Under the pieces are notes generated by a model, which had not been told where the DNA came from, did no database searches, and was given only the letters and a program-made list of their open reading frames with translations. From the NCBI RefSeq assembly GCF_030272615.1, contig NC_081410.1, positions 257,659,533 to 257,719,532 on the forward strand: a stretch of DNA of 60,000 nt, given 5' to 3'. The translations under genes and the position numbers were made by a program. This stretch comes from Cryptomeria japonica (Eukaryota; Streptophyta; Pinopsida; Cupressales; Cupressaceae). This document shows positions 22,691-35,031 of this stretch, in pieces (positions within the stretch are counted from its first letter, which is position 1; the number at the start of each line of letters is the position of its first letter).

Positions 22691-23200
22691 GATCTAATTT
22701 ATGACTAGTTGGGAATCTTTGTAGACTTTCAGTTCTATGATTCTCCATTCCACGACCATTTTGATTCTTGTGACCAGTGCCTCATACTCAGCAATGTTAT
22801 TTGTGCATGGAAACATGAGTCTATATGATCTTGGTATGGTGTGTCCTTCAGGAGTGACGAACAAGATGTCGGCACCTGAGCCATGTTGAGTGTAGGAACC
22901 ATCAAAGTACAAGGTCCATTTCTTGGTGGTAATAGTAAGGACAACCCTATCTAGAAATTTGACCTCCATTGGTTGTTTATCTGGTAGTGGTGCTTCAGTT
23001 AATTGATCTGCAATTACCTGTCCTTTGATAGCTCGACGCTCTATGTAGTGGATATCAAATTCATTGAAAATCATGACCCATTTAGCTAGTCTTCTTGTGA
23101 GAGTTGCTTTGTTGAGTAAATAATTTAGAGGATCAACTTTTTCTACTAGGTTGATTGTGTGAGCTATCATGTAGTGTCAGAACTTTTGAGAAGTGAATAC
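22691..23200 (-). pseudogene. Second (archaeal-type) RNase H of element F
   Basis: KWTLYFDGSYTQHGSGADI, then PCTNNIAEYEAL and KVYKDSQLVIN (about 22925-22694). This is an extra RNase H after the standard gypsy one, the diagnostic feature of the Tat clade. Catalytic-type residues D (FDGS), E (AEYEAL) and D (KDSQL) are visible. It is preceded by the connection text LAKWVMIFNEFDIHYIERRAI. It continues in frame with RT upstream, broken by stops near 23165-23219. Confidence 0.85.
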
Positions 23201-23218
23201 CATTGCTAGACAAGCCTT

Positions 23219-24583
23219 CTAAATGAATGTATAATTCAGCTCATATCTATTTAAAGTTCTGCTGATGTGATAGATAACTCGTTCCTTGCCGTCTTGGTCT
23301 TCTTGTGATAATAGTGCCCCCAATGATATGTTCGTTATTGATATGTAGAGAATAAGTGGCTTTCCTGCTATTGGTGGTACCAAAATTGGTGGGTTCATTA
23401 AATATTGCTTGATTTGATAGAACGATTCTGCACATTTGTCTTCCCATCTGAATGGGTCTTTCTTATGTAGGAAATGATTGAATGTTAGACTTTTATCTAC
23501 TAATTGGGTGATGAATTGCCTAATTGACTGGAGCCATCCTTGTAGAGATCTAAGTTGGCTAATGTTTTTAGGAGGTGGAATCTCCATGATGGCCTGTACC
23601 TTTCCTGGATCTACTTCAATGCCTTTTACTAACATGATGTAGCCTAATAATTTTCTTGATGTCACCCCAAAGACACACTTCTTAGGGTTGAGACTAACTT
23701 GGAATTTCTCTAGTCTCTCAAATATTTTCTCTAATATGCCCAGATGTTCTGCCCGGGTAAATGACTTAGCTAGTAAATCATCCACATAGTCCTCCATGAA
23801 GGTATGCATCATATCATGAAATATCATCGTCATTGCTCTTTGATAAGTTGCCCCAGCATTCTTTAAGCCAAAAGGCATGACATTCCAACAATATGTTCCC
23901 CAAGGAGAGGTAAGCATTGTTTTATCTTGATCCTCTAGAGCTATCTTGATTTGATTATAGCCAAAAAAACTATCCATTAATGATAGCATTGCATGGCCTA
24001 CTATGAGGTCTACAATTATATCGATGTTGGGCAAAGGAAAGTCATCCTTTGGATAGGCTTTGTTGACATCCCTAAAATCTATGCATTTCCTGATGCTGCC
24101 AATTGGTTTTGAAAATGGCACAATGCTTGAAATCCATTCAGCATAGTCTATAGGTTGAATAAATTTGACATCTAATAGTTTCTTTAGTTCATCTTTGGCC
24201 ATTAGTGCTACATGTGGATTCATTTTTTTGAATTTTTGCTTGACTAGCTTAGCTCCTAGAGAAATAGATAAGTGATACATGATTAATTGTGGATCAATCC
24301 CGGGTATATCTGCATAGGACCAAGCAAAATTGATTTGCTTTTCTTTGAAGAATTTGATAAACTCTGGTTTTTCTTCCTCTGTCAGAGATTCTGCTAGGTG
24401 TATGTTTTTGGCTGCATCTTTTGTATCAATGTTGATTGATTGAGTGGGCTCAATCAATATGGGTGATTGCTCCTTATAGTGTTCAGGAAGAGTGTCAAGT
24501 CTCCCATCCTTAGGTGCCTTAAAAAGGTTTTCACCCTCAGATGTGTCCTTTAATTTTACTTTTTTGTGATCTAGTGTTGCCAT
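23219..24583 (-). pseudogene. pol: Reverse transcriptase and first RNase H of element F
   Basis: An uninterrupted 454-codon stretch of the gag-pol frame. RT motifs in order: FIQPIDYAEWISSIV, KCIDFRDVNKAYPKDDFPLP, LSLMDSFFGYNQI, TSPWGTYCWNVMPFGLKNAG and YVDDLL (polymerase aspartates, near 23790). After them come KCVFGV and the first RNase H start PLILYISITNISLGALLSQ...VIYHISRTL. The FSGY-type residue is changed to FFGY. The frame ends at a stop after ELNYTFI but resumes in phase. It sits downstream of protease and G-patch-like text and upstream of the second RNase H. Confidence 0.9.
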
Positions 24584-26113
24584 TGACTGGTTTTCAATAG
24601 TAGATCCTTTATTTCTTTCAATTTTGTGAATGAGAGACTTGGCACTCTCCTGATTGTAGATGTCATTACTTTTTCTGCTAGTAGAGTTTGTTTTCAGGTT
24701 GACAGTACATAGGTAATGGATAATGGAGTCATCATCTCAGAAAATAGGTATGTCATGGTTCTCAGGTTCATCCTAGTCTATGAGATCAGGAAAGATGAGT
24801 GGTAAAGAGTCATTGGGTGGGTCGAGTTTGGCTGAGGTAAGTGTCATGATAGAGGTATCATCAAGGTTGGTTGGGACATTGAATAAGTTAATGATATTGT
24901 CAAGGTCTTCGATGGTATCATCTTCCATGTAGACTTGCTTGTAATGTCGTTGCTCATTTTCTTTGGTGTCATAGATATTTTGTGGAACAAATTCAAGTTT
25001 TCTAGACTCTGTGCCTTGTCCTCCTGGAGAAAGGGATGTAAGATTATTACTTGTAGGAATATCTTCAGTAAAATTTGAACAGTTGCCCTATTCATAGTCA
25101 TTAGAATCAGTCTCAAAAGTGTTGTCCTAGAGTCTTTCAGTGTTATGGATAGGTATGTTGTAGGGTGAAAAGAGGTCCCTGATGATTGATACCAGTCTGT
25201 TAGTTTTCTTTGATTCCGTATCAGATTTCGATTGTACTCTTTGCATCTGTTCATATATTGTCTCTCCTTAGGGAGTAGCGATTTCCTCAGGGGGTGATTA
25301 TGCTTTGTTTGGAATAGGTTCTTGAACATGATGTACTTCTGCATAAGATGCTTCTTCTCTTTGAATGGCCAACTCCTCTTGTTGTTTCTCCTTTTCCTGG
25401 TGTTCTTGTTCTTTCTTTATTGTTTCTGTTGATTCATATAGTGCCTCCTGCCATGAGTCCTCCTTGTATTTCTTCTTTACTTTCCACTGATATTTTTAAT
25501 ATTTATTTGGCTTCTTCTTTGGGGGTAGAGTGTGTCCATAGCCCAATCTTGAATTGTCTCTAGAAAACTGTGAAGGAGGATCTAATGGCTCTGTGATACC
25601 TTCTTGATTCTTGTCGATAGGTCATTTGCCATTGTACCACATTCGTTACATGATTAGGTATCCATTCCCATACTGGTGTGTTGGTATAGCTACTTCCATA
25701 GTAGCATATTTGACTTCTTCTTCATCCATGTGTAGCCAACTAAGGATGTCCTTTTCTTCTGATTCATGTGCTAGTGTGTCCAATTGGATAAATTTGCCAT
25801 CAAACTTGGTGACGGGCTGTGTTGATGTAGAACGTTGCCCATGAGATTTTGGCAATGTTGGTAAGTTGGTTAGACACATGGGTTCAAAAGAGTATTCTCC
25901 CATGCCTTTCTCTTTGATTTTCATCTTCTGTTTGAAATCCATGGATAAAGATTTGAGCTTTTCTTGATGATGATCTAGCACTGAGGAATTTTGTTTTTCC
26001 CTGTTATGTGGAACCAAGCTATCTTGGGCTGCCCCCATAGCATTGCAATGTTGAAAGGGGTTATTATCTACTAATGTAGAAATCTCCTGCCCATTATAAG
26101 GGAATTTAACACA
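24584..26113 (-). pseudogene. Protease-RT linker of element F, with G-patch-like segment
   Basis: Same frame as gag and RT, with several stops. The segment 26038-25646 contains KIKEKGMGEYSF, HQYGNGYLI and, after a stop, text like GITEPLDPP. The matching place in D reads YGKGFKILQKFGYDGK...KEGIIEPL, a G-patch-like glycine motif. An overlapping 166-codon frame here is a shadow. Confidence 0.6.
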
Positions 26114-26653
26114 CTAGTGGTAAGTTGAGGGTACCACTTGCATTTCATGTATCCAAGGATGACCCAATAAAATATTATATGTGAGGTCTATGTCTAAGAC
26201 TTGGCACATAGTGTCCCTTTGTATCGGTCCTACCTGAATAGGTAATATTACTATTCCCTTGGATGATCTTTCTTCATCATCATATGCTTTGATGGTGATC
26301 TTTTTGTGTGGATCAATAGACTTCTCAGAGAAGCCTAATGCACGGATAAGTTTTAAGGTACAAATATTGAGCCCAAATCCTCCATCTATTAATACTCTTT
26401 TAACTCGATGTTTGTAGACCGATATTTCAATGTGAAGGGGAGTATTATGTGGATGGCTCAATAAGATATTATCATGCTCAAAAAAGGTGAGATGATGAGG
26501 CCCTATCATGTGAGCCACCATGGCTTGAAATTTGTCAATATCTAGATCTTGAGGTACATTTGTTTCCAATAGTGCTTGTTCCAAGATGTCTTTATGTTTT
26601 GGTGAAAGTTTTAATAACTCAAGTATGGATATTTGAGCAAGAGCTCTATGCAA
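26114..26653 (-). pseudogene. Aspartic protease region of element F
   Basis: LIDGGFGLNICTL (near 26385) is the DGGA-type active-site loop used by Tat gypsy proteases, here with A changed to F. It is followed by KITIKAYDDEERSSKG, LDIDLTYNILLGHPWIHEM and the VPSTYH end. D has the same blocks. Its job is to cut the Gag-Pol polyprotein. It opens after a stop at 26654. Confidence 0.85.
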
Positions 26654-28552
26654 CTAACTTACCAAATCATATTGAGTTTTGGGGATAGTGGTTGTTGCTG
26701 ATGTATGCCCTTTCAACACATATTTTTGAGCTCTGGTGGTTACATTGATCGATTCATGTTCGCGTTTGTCCTTAATTTTAATGACATTTACTTGATTGTC
26801 ATCTGTCGATATATGATTGATGGTGTTATTGTATATGTGATTGATGTGAGCTCCTCGTGTATCGTTTGGTGATGAAGCTCCATCTTTGTAATTTGGAAGA
26901 GGATTTTTAAAGGCACCATGATCACCATTTTTCTTGAGACCATCGAACGTTAAATCCCCTCTATCAATCATGTCTTGAACAATGTTTGTAAGCCTTGTGC
27001 AATTATTTGTTTGATGTCCTTTTTTTCGATGAAAATCATAGAAGTGCGAGTTATTCCACCAAGGTGGTTTGACCTGGGGTTCAAAGTTGTTTATAGTTCA
27101 TAATGTGATAATCTTGTTTGCCAGGAGTTCTCTGAATATTGATTCTAATGATTGCCCCAATGGTGTGTAAATGCATTTATTTCAAAATTTGTTGGTGTTA
27201 CCCCTTGAATTCGGATTAGGTCCTCGATTTGCGTTGTTGTTTTGGGTATTGTTGGTATTGATCGCATTTGAATGTTCTGGATTAGCATTCGGTGCATAAG
27301 TGTTAGTGCCTTAGTTAGCACCTTTTTGATTCTTGGTAGCCTGAGGATTACCTGATAAAGACAATACTGGTTGTTTGGACTTTACATTATTAGCATCGTT
27401 TCCTCCTTCATTTCCAGTGTTTTTGTTTCTGCTTCAGAACATGGATTTGTCTAAGTTGTTGGTATTATTCTAGTTATTGAAATGAGAGTTGGATGAATTA
27501 GTTCCTTCTTTAAATAACTTCAATGTTCCTTTCTTGATACATGCCTCCTCTACTTGGATTCCATTCTCGATCAATTTGGCAAAAGATAGTATGCATTGGA
27601 GCTTGAGTATGTAACTCATCTCACTATTCAAATTATCGATGAAAATTTCTATCTTTTCCTTTTCGGGCATATCTCAAGGATATCTTGAAACCATCTATCT
27701 CCAACGTTGAAGAAACACCATGAATGTTTCATTATTTTTCTATTTGGTATTGCAAACATCTAGCATGGTGATTGCATGTTGAATATTGTAGGAGAATTGA
27801 ATGATAAATTTGTTCAGTAACTCATCAAAGGATCTGACCAGAGGTGTGAGTTTAGATAACCAATCCATTGTTTGCCCTCCCAAGATTCTTGGGAATAGCC
27901 TCATCAAATAGGTTTCATCATGGGAAAATTCATGGCTCATGGTACAAAACTCTTGAACATGATCGCGAGGATCACTCTTAACATCATATTTGTCAAATTT
28001 GGGAATATCTGAATTCGAGGGAAAAGGTATCATGTTTAATCTTTTGTCAAAAGGGTAAAGACAAATTTCGTTTAAGGAATACTGTATTGTTGTCCCCTAT
28101 TGCATGTCTTGCATTTGTCTCTACAACATTTGTATTTGTTGTGTGAGAGAAACCAAGGGTGCATTTGTTTTCTCAGGGATGAGTTCTTCCCTTTCATTAT
28201 CCCTAGTTTGGGTATGCGTTTGTTCAGGGTCATGTGCTTCCTCTTCTCTTTGTTGTTCTTGATGAGTATAATTTTGAGACCTTGTTCTAAAGACGTTAGT
28301 ATCAAAGTCTTCAGGGATCCTAACTCCTTTTCTTGTTAGCATGAGCAAGTATTTTTCTTTGTCGGCCTCTATGAGTTTTTCCACAAGTTTTTGAATTGAA
28401 GCGCTTTCTTGACACTCTTGGAGGAGCTCCTCAAAAATCTATCTGTCTTCTAGATTTGGATACTTGAAAGGATTTGATAATCTTTGACCCATACTAGACT
28501 CTGGTTGTGGTTCACTTTGCTTGTTTCGTTGAGAGCAAGTGGTAGTGGGCAT
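26654..28552 (-). pseudogene. gag: Gag of element F
   Basis: I take the ATG at 28552 as the likely start because it shares the frame with all downstream domains. The retrotransposon Gag core is at 28033-27740 (PKFDKYDVKSDPRDHVQEF, YLMRLFPRILGGQTMDWL, FNYNIQ-like SYNIQHAI), continuing in 27670-27470. A knuckle-like YDFHRKKGHQTNNC lies near 27040. About ten stops break it. Gag, protease and pol are in one frame, so no frameshift is needed between them. Confidence 0.8.
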
Positions 28553-29842
28553 CTAGTAGAAACTTTCTTTGATAAAGGGGATGAATTCCTTTTCTGCGTG
28601 TTGTTCGAGAGTTGGTGGTTCAAATCAAGGTATGTTATAAGTGATGCAAACTTTAGGGAAGAAAGATGGATTGATCTTTCCTCCATGATTTAAGCATTGG
28701 CTGAATGTCAATGTTTGGCAAAAAGCTCTACTTCTTAATGGCTCTTCGTCAAATTTGTTTGACTTGTCTTGAAGATATAAGCGCATATGATGGAGAAATG
28801 TGTGATGAGATTTGAAGAGTTGGCGATTGATGTAGAGAAATTTATTTTGTTTAGCAAGTTTCTGGGAACTATGTCATTGTTTATTCAACTTAGTGTTGGG
28901 ATGAAGACTTTTTCTTCTCAAAATATGAGTGGTCATACACAAGTGATCAATGGTTTCTTTTGATTCATTTGGATTATGATACTTTGTTTGAAAACTTAAG
29001 CTTACTTTTATCAAATGAAGGTTTAGATGCCCCCTCACAACAAAGTGCATCAAATGATGTGAAATAAGAGCCTTCTTGATATGGAAACTCAATTTGAACA
29101 CTTAGGTTTAAACTAGGTATGTTTTGATGATGGAATCTGTTTCATTGGTGGACCTTTTGATCAGTGTAATGATGTTACCTGATTTTGATAGGAGAAAGTG
29201 TTATCCTTAACTAGTCTCAAAGTTTTGACAACTTTTGCTCTAAGAATGACTTGTTTGATTGTTTGGAATAGTTATGATGTTCTGACTTGAGTTTTGCCTG
29301 ATGAAGTCAATTGAAGATCCAAAAGGGTGTTTGAAATTGATGTTTAAACTTTTTTAGGGAGGTTTAGTTTTGCTCTCTATTTTTCACAGTTTTATCTATG
29401 CGCTAAGACAGAGACTGGATGCACTAAAGTTTGACTCAAACGTGCTGCTTAAAACTACCAATGCGCTAAACTGCCTGTGTTATGCGCTAAGCCAAAGTTT
29501 TGACGTCTATTATTTTAGGAATGGTTATGCACTAATCTATCCTGAGTATGCACTACAGTTTAGACTCAAAGCGCTATAGTTTGCCCCCAATGCACTAGGC
29601 TGATGCTTTAATGCGCTAATATGTCTTTAAGAAGTGCTAATGTTTAGTTGTCAAATGTTTAGACTGTTATGCTCTATTTTTAAGAATGAATGCACTAAGT
29701 TTTAGCTTCTATGCGCTAAAGTTTTCTCCAGAGGCGCTAGGATGTTGTTCCTATGCGCTAAACTGCCTTGTTTTGTTTTTCTTGTGGGTTTTTCTAGAAA
29801 TTTTAACACTTTCTTAACTTTTATAGATAATTTTTTGAAGTA
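28553..29842 (-). other. Leader of element F, gag-proximal part
   Basis: No coding potential that holds up. It contains the GCGCTAA array (29397-29765) described separately and ends at the C3 target duplication. Confidence 0.6.
29397..29765. repeat. Degenerate ATGCGCTAA array, gag-proximal part of F leader
   Basis: ATGCGCTAA or a near variant (GTGCTAA, ATGCACTA, AGCGCTATA) recurs every 20-35 bp: 'tatgcgctaag', 'caatgcgctaaac', 'ttatgcgctaag', 'taatgcgctaata', 'ctatgcgctaaag', 'aggcgctagg', 'ctatgcgctaaac'. The spacers are unrelated. Same orientation and motif as the array at 57140-57400 on the other side of the C3 insertion. Confidence 0.8.
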
Positions 29843-29847
29843 TAAAA

Positions 29848-30635
29848 TGTTAGGATTCTCAAAGATACTGAGAGGGGGGGGGTGAATCAGTATCCAATTG
29901 GTTTATTAATTTACTTGAATTAAAACATGTAAAGCATATCAATACAGTGTATCGGTAAATCAAAAGTAATGCAGTAAACAAGAAAAACAATAACCACATG
30001 AAGAGCACACCATAACATAGTAGTTTAATGAGGAAACTCAGTGTGGGAAAAACCTCGGTGGGATTTGTGACCCATAATATTCACTTACTGGCTAATAAGG
30101 GAATATTACTACTACAATAGGGGCCTGCACATGCAGGAAGGCCAAGTGCCTAGAGCTCACTGCTCAATTACAAAAGGAAGTCACACTGACTTACAGAAAT
30201 GGATTATAATAATCCAATGTCTTGTACTCCTTCAAAATAGAATCTACTATGCCAGATCCAGTACCGGTTTTAGCTATGCTACATACATAAACCCTTAACC
30301 TAAAATTCGCATATTAGGTCTACATAATTTCCCTATCACCTTGTTTCAAAATATTCTACAATGATCTCATACATATATGAGTCATATTACAACTTGCCAT
30401 GTTGGCTTACAATGATTTTACAATTAATTACAAAATATATTATCAACAAAATTCATGTCGGCCTAGGTGCCGGTATCCTTTCTTTCACTATCGGTGTTCT
30501 GTGTGCCGGTGTAGAATTTGTCATTGTTGGTGTTGGTATAATTGTCTTGCCGGTATCATATGATTGCAAGGTTGTCATCAATGGCAAAACCTTCAATCAC
30601 CTACAATTTATCATTGCAGTGTGCATTTTCCAACA
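29848..30635 (-). repeat. 3' LTR of C3
   Basis: 788 bp, left end TGTTAGGATTC, right end ...TTTTCCAACA. It carries AGATACTGAGAGGGGGGGGG near the left end. Matches 54923-55708 with a few percent mismatch by eye. Confidence 0.92.
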
Positions 30636-30860
30636 ATCTCCCCCTTTGGCATTGATGGCAACACTCATGAGAAAAATCCAAAAAGTATCATCCAAAAAGA
30701 ATCTGCCAAAATTGTCTTACCAAAAACTATGTGCCAAATCATATGTGCTCCCCTTGAGCTGATGGTGTCTTCTGCTAATCATTTTTCTCATTACCACTAC
30801 TCCCCCTTTGGCATCAATGACAAAGGTTGTCAAAGTGTCAACTGAGTGTGGTTTCCAACT
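30636..30860 (-). other. PPT region of C3
   Basis: Inverted ATCTCCCCCTTTGGCA at 30636-30651 beside the LTR, and a second inverted CTACTCCCCCTTTGGCATC near 30799-30817. Between them is non-coding text starting after the ORF2 stop (30863-30861). Confidence 0.75.
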
Positions 30861-31968
30861 TCATCCCTGTAACCGGTTGGTTACAATTTGAAAAAGGTCT
30901 GCTAATACCAGATTTAGGCTCTTAGTGAACCACTCGTTGTCCTTTAATGCAGCCTCTTTCCTCTTAATTGTACTGGTGAGGTGTTGCATTTGTTGTTTCG
31001 GTGTCTTCTGACCTTGAACCAATGCCTCAAATATCTCTTTTCTTAAGAAGGCGAGGTAGTCCAATTTTGGACTAAGTCTCCATTTCATATCTTTTGCCTT
31101 TCCTTTTATTCTTTCCTTCTCTTTTTCAAATTTCTGAAGTTCCTCCTCAAAACCTGTTATTTTCTGCTCAAAAACTGATAATGGTTCAGATGAATTAATG
31201 AAATTGTCAGCTAATCTATTTATTTCTTCCTGTACTATACTGATCTTCTTTTCTATATCTATTGTCAAAAAGTTTGTTTTACATGTATCTTTGTACAACT
31301 TTTTAAATTCTTTTAATGTTTTACATAGTGCCGGTAAAAGAGTGTCAAATTGTCTCATGCACTTCTTTATTTCCTCTTCAAAGAATTTATGTTTTTCTTT
31401 CTCAATTTTCTCTTTGAATGCTTCCTCATTTATTTGTTCAATTGTCACAATGTTGTCAGTAATATACTTGGACAATGTGTCAAGTTGATTTAAAGAATCT
31501 TTATTATCTACATTACACTTGGGTGCTATCATTTTCAAAATTGGGATTGTATCATCAATAGCTTTGTATTCTTGTGCACTGCACTCTGTTATTTTCTTGA
31601 TTGAATCCAATAGAACTTCTGTCACATTTGTTGGTCTAAATTCTGCCATGGAAGAACCAACAATCTGTATTCTATCGGTGTGAGTAACTTCTTTGCTTGT
31701 AGTGACCTCTGGTAGGTCAGTTTGTGTTTGCATTTCTCTAAACAAAGGTTTGGGTTTCTCAGCTATTGTCGGTGGCATTATCTCTGCATGAACCTATTCC
31801 TGTGAGGGAGCCTGTTGCTCTGCCTATTTCTCAGTGTTGTCCATTGCCAGTTTTTCTTCTGTGTTGCCCGTTGTTGGTGGCTCAGTAGATGAATCATTAT
31901 GTACATCTGTGGTCTTTTCCTTTCCAATGTCCGGGATCACTGTAATGTTTTTTGTCGGTGGCTCTATT
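30861..31968 (-). pseudogene. ORF2 of C3, C-terminal part (after the D insertion)
   Basis: 305 uninterrupted codons from 31778 (MPPTIAEKPKPLF) to TGA at 30863-30861, with damaged frame up to the D insertion at 31968. Rich in Lys/Glu with heptad-like spacing (VEQ..., KEKIEKEKHKFFEEEIKK, EEELQKFEKEKERIKGK), so a probable long coiled coil. It aligns with B ORF2 (DSIKKI, DTLSKYI/FI, SLNLVLA, VTNRLQ) and its product is unknown. Confidence 0.75.
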
Positions 31969-31973
31969 ACTAC

Positions 31974-32765
31974 TGTAGACACCCAGAATTGTCACGTCTA
32001 ATTAAATAAATATTTTATTTATTTAATTATCTAAGCCTAATTCTTCTATTAATTAAATAAATCTTTATTTATTTATTTAATTCATTTATCCTCTTCTAGC
32101 CTTATTTCTCATTTAAATAAATACATTTATTTATTTAAATTTTCTTTTTCCTAAATTAAATAAATATCTTATTTATTTAATTGATCCCACTTCTTCTATT
32201 AATTATATAAATCTTTATTTATTTAATTAAGTCATTAACCTTTTCTACCCATGACACATGTCATTCATCTCTTAATTCATACACTACCTACCCCTTTCAT
32301 TATTTTATTATTTCTTTTACCTACCTTCTAATCATAGCCGACCTCCTTTTACACCTCTCAATCTTATCCCTCCATTTCATATAGTGTCTTCTATATAAGG
32401 AAATACTTCCTTCATTATCAAGCCTAATCAATCATGCAAATCATTTTTATGTACTTGACTACACTACACTTTTGAGCATATGTGATCCTACTTGCAACCA
32501 CATTCCGTTCTTTGTTGAGCTCTTGTGCACATAAAATCTGAGAGCAAATATATCAAGCAAGATCAATGGAGATAGGAAGAATGGAGATCCAAACACTATT
32601 GGACATGTGATGGTATAATCTTTGTGATTTCATTTGATTTGCATTGTCTTAGGTAATCTTCATATGTTATGGTGGATCTTTGTTGTTGTTAGGCTAGGGT
32701 TTTGTGGTTGAATTCATTTAGCCTTTCAATATTGTTATTATTGTTATCTATTTTCATCATATACA
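31974..32765 (+). repeat. 5' LTR of element D
   Basis: TGTAGACACC...ATATACA, 792 bp. The first 300 bp is AT-rich with repeated TTATTTATTTAATT blocks. The TATA box TATATAA lies at 32392-32398 (copy at 50860-50866 in the 3' LTR), and transcription probably starts shortly after it. Confidence 0.95.
32392..32398 (+). promoter_or_regulatory. TATA box in the 5' LTR of D
   Basis: TATATAAGG in TCTTCTATATAAGGAAATAC, preserved in both D LTRs. Assigned by motif and position. Confidence 0.55.
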
Positions 32766-32768
32766 TTT

Positions 32769-32788
32769 TGGCATGCCCTGTGGGACTC
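32769..32788 (+). other. Primer binding site of D
   Basis: TGGCATGCCCTGTGGGACTC, four bases after the LTR. It has the TGGC start and overall form of Tat/Athila-type sites such as F's TGGCGCCCACCGTGGGGC, but I cannot name the tRNA. Confidence 0.6.
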
Positions 32789-32875
32789 TTGTCCCTTTTT
32801 GCATTTAACATCCTTGTTGCAGATTTTGTGTTTTGAAGTTGCAGATCTAACATTTTTGACAGCATTTTGATATTT

Positions 32876-33135
32876 TCGCGTCTGCGCATTTTCGGATCGC
32901 GTTTTTGACTTTCTGGCATGTCTGCGACATCTGGAATCATGTCTGTGTTATCAACAATATTTTATTTTGCAAATTTCGGAAATCGCATTTGTGTTCCTTA
33001 GTCACGTCTGCAATATTTTTAGATGCGTTTGTGTCCATAAGTCATGTCTAGGTTCTGAAGCCACGTCCGTGTCTCACAGAACCGCGTCTGTGTCACAAAG
33101 TCGCGTTTGTGTTGAAGGTAATCGCGTCTGTGTGC
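32876..33135 (+). repeat. Degenerate CGCGTCTGTG array, leader part 1
   Basis: About a dozen variants every 15-30 bp; exact CGCGTCTGTG at 33083-33092 and 33123-33132. Others are ATGTCTGTG, CACGTCTGC, CGCGTTTGTG and CACGTCCGTG. The spacers are unrelated, so this is motif recurrence rather than a simple satellite. Confidence 0.85.
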
Positions 33136-34349
33136 ACCAGTTTCAAATTTTGAGTTATTTGATTTAGTTTTTGGTCTTGCATTTAATGTTTCAGATCTGA
33201 TTTATTTTGAGCTAACATCTTCAGATCTAGCTAACGAAATTGGTGTAGCTTGTCTTGAAAGCAAAATCGTTTGGTTGAAGGCCCCTATTTTCACAAAGTC
33301 TTTTGGATTTAAAATTTACCTAACTTGTGTGCTTGCAGGAAGGGGTGATTATTTGAAACAATCCAAACTACTAACAACTCTTTGTTGCAGGTCCTTGGCA
33401 AGGGTTTTTGAAATTTTATTGTGTGCCTTGTTTTCATAGACTAGCAAACACTTCAATTGGTACACTAAAATTGAATCATTGTCTTTTGTGTCTTGAGAAA
33501 TAGGCTCTTTTTGTTTAATCTTTAGGGGGCTTGTCTTCCCGTGTGGTCATTAGGACTACTAGTGAGAAGAGAAAGACCCAAGTGGTAGCGAGGAAAACCC
33601 ACCTCTTCCGAACCACTATAAACAATTGTATTCATGGTGAAAACTATGGATAACGTGTGCGAATTAGTTCATATCGACACTATGTCTCCCCATAAACCCG
33701 TTTGATCAAATTTACTTGATCAGTTGTAGGGCGTAACCCATACCGGCTAGGAGCCTTCTGTATTTATAGAGCTGAAAGTGCCGCATGTATGGCCACATGA
33801 GCAGATGCCCTTACTAGCACCTTTTTGTTTTAGAAGCCCAAATCCTTCTAGTTGCTGAGGCAGGAGGTCGGACCTCTGGTAGCGGCCCACACTCATACGG
33901 TTCTTAGTAGAGATACAAAGTTCACCACGGGGAGTTTTCGTAGGGACTAATGCTTGGCTGACCTGAGAAGTGAGTGCCAAGGGTGGAGCCAGTGAGGTCA
34001 AGCATCTAAGTATCCGCTCTAAATAGCGTAGCCTCGAGGGTAAAACTCCATGTGGGATCAACAACTATTGTCTTGGCCAGCCATAAGAATTGTGCTTGAC
34101 TTATTTTAAACATTCAAACATTCAAGACCAAACAGGAATACATTGTGTCTTTTGTGTCTTCAAATGTATGCAAAACATTTTTACATCAAACAACACACTT
34201 TTTTTTGAGTCATTTTGGAGTCTAGACACTTACAAACATTGGGTCTTCATCAACATTATGTCCTCTTGTCACGAAAAACAGTCAAACAGTCAGATTTGGT
34301 CACAACAAAATGACTTCATAGATTGGAAAAAATTGCACAAATTTTGCAG

Positions 34350-34535
34350 AAACGCGTCTGTGTCTAACATAATAGTGTCTGTGTTGTATAACCATGTTTG
34401 TGAAGGGCAGAACGTCTGTGTTTCTAGAATCAACAGTGCATTATACAAAAATATCAGAAGCACGTCTGTGTTGAACAGAACCACATCTGCGTCAGGAAAT
34501 CACGTCTATGAAGTATACAGGCGCGTCTGTGATCA
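34350..34535 (+). repeat. Degenerate CGCGTCTGTG array, leader part 2
   Basis: Same motif, exact at 34353-34362 and 34522-34531, with variants TAGTGTCTGTG, AACGTCTGTG, CACGTCTGTG and CACATCTGCG between. It lies about 500 bp before the gag ATG. Confidence 0.85.
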
Positions 34536-35031
34536 GAATTGAAAAAAAAAAAAAACTTTTACAGTCTAGCAAACAAACACAGTCGGTTTCAGAATTCTTG
34601 AGCTTCCTAGGTCATTTCTCCAGGTTTCATTTAGCATTCAACCTGTCTTTGGGTCTCACATAGTCCATCATTGCTTCACATCTCACATTACATTCACATT
34701 TGTCTAAACTTGAGTCAAAAGGTCACTTGTTTGTCCTCACTATACTTTGTCAACACACTACATACAACAACACTTTGCTAAGTGGTCCCTCATCAAGGTC
34801 TATCACCTTTGGGTCTCATTTGGTCTTACTTAGAGTCAAGGTCAACTTACCTCATCAAGAGAAACTATCCTCTCTTTGGAAGTCACACCTACTCTACTAC
34901 ATACATACTTGGTCTTACACTTTGGACATTGCAAGTACACCTCAGATTCATTTACATTTCATCCAACCCTTGGTCTTCCATACTTTTTCCATTTTCATCT
35001 AGTCTCACACATCTCGGTCAATACCTAGTTC

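Larger units (their letters stand above)
32789..35031 (+). other. Leader of element D
   Basis: 2.2 kb without a supported gene. Two CGCGTCTGTG arrays (32876-33135, 34350-34535) flank a mid-GC segment (33520-34085) with words also seen in F's leader (GTCATTAG..., GTGAGAA..., CCACTATAA). An antisense 105-codon frame over that segment has no recognisable product. A CTTGCAG at 33334-33340 could be a splice acceptor (leader intron), unproven. Confidence 0.6.

Noticed and set aside
24844-25344. 166-codon frame in F
   Set aside because: Out of phase with gag-pol, which can be followed through the same region in the main frame.
33747-34064. 105-codon minus-strand frame in the D leader
   Set aside because: No recognisable domain, no start context, and it lies in a leader with no other sign of an antisense gene; kept only as a conserved-looking block.
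32876-34535. Possible CRISPR-like array
   Set aside because: Motifs are only about 10 bp, degenerate, irregularly spaced, in a plant retrotransposon leader with no cas genes.
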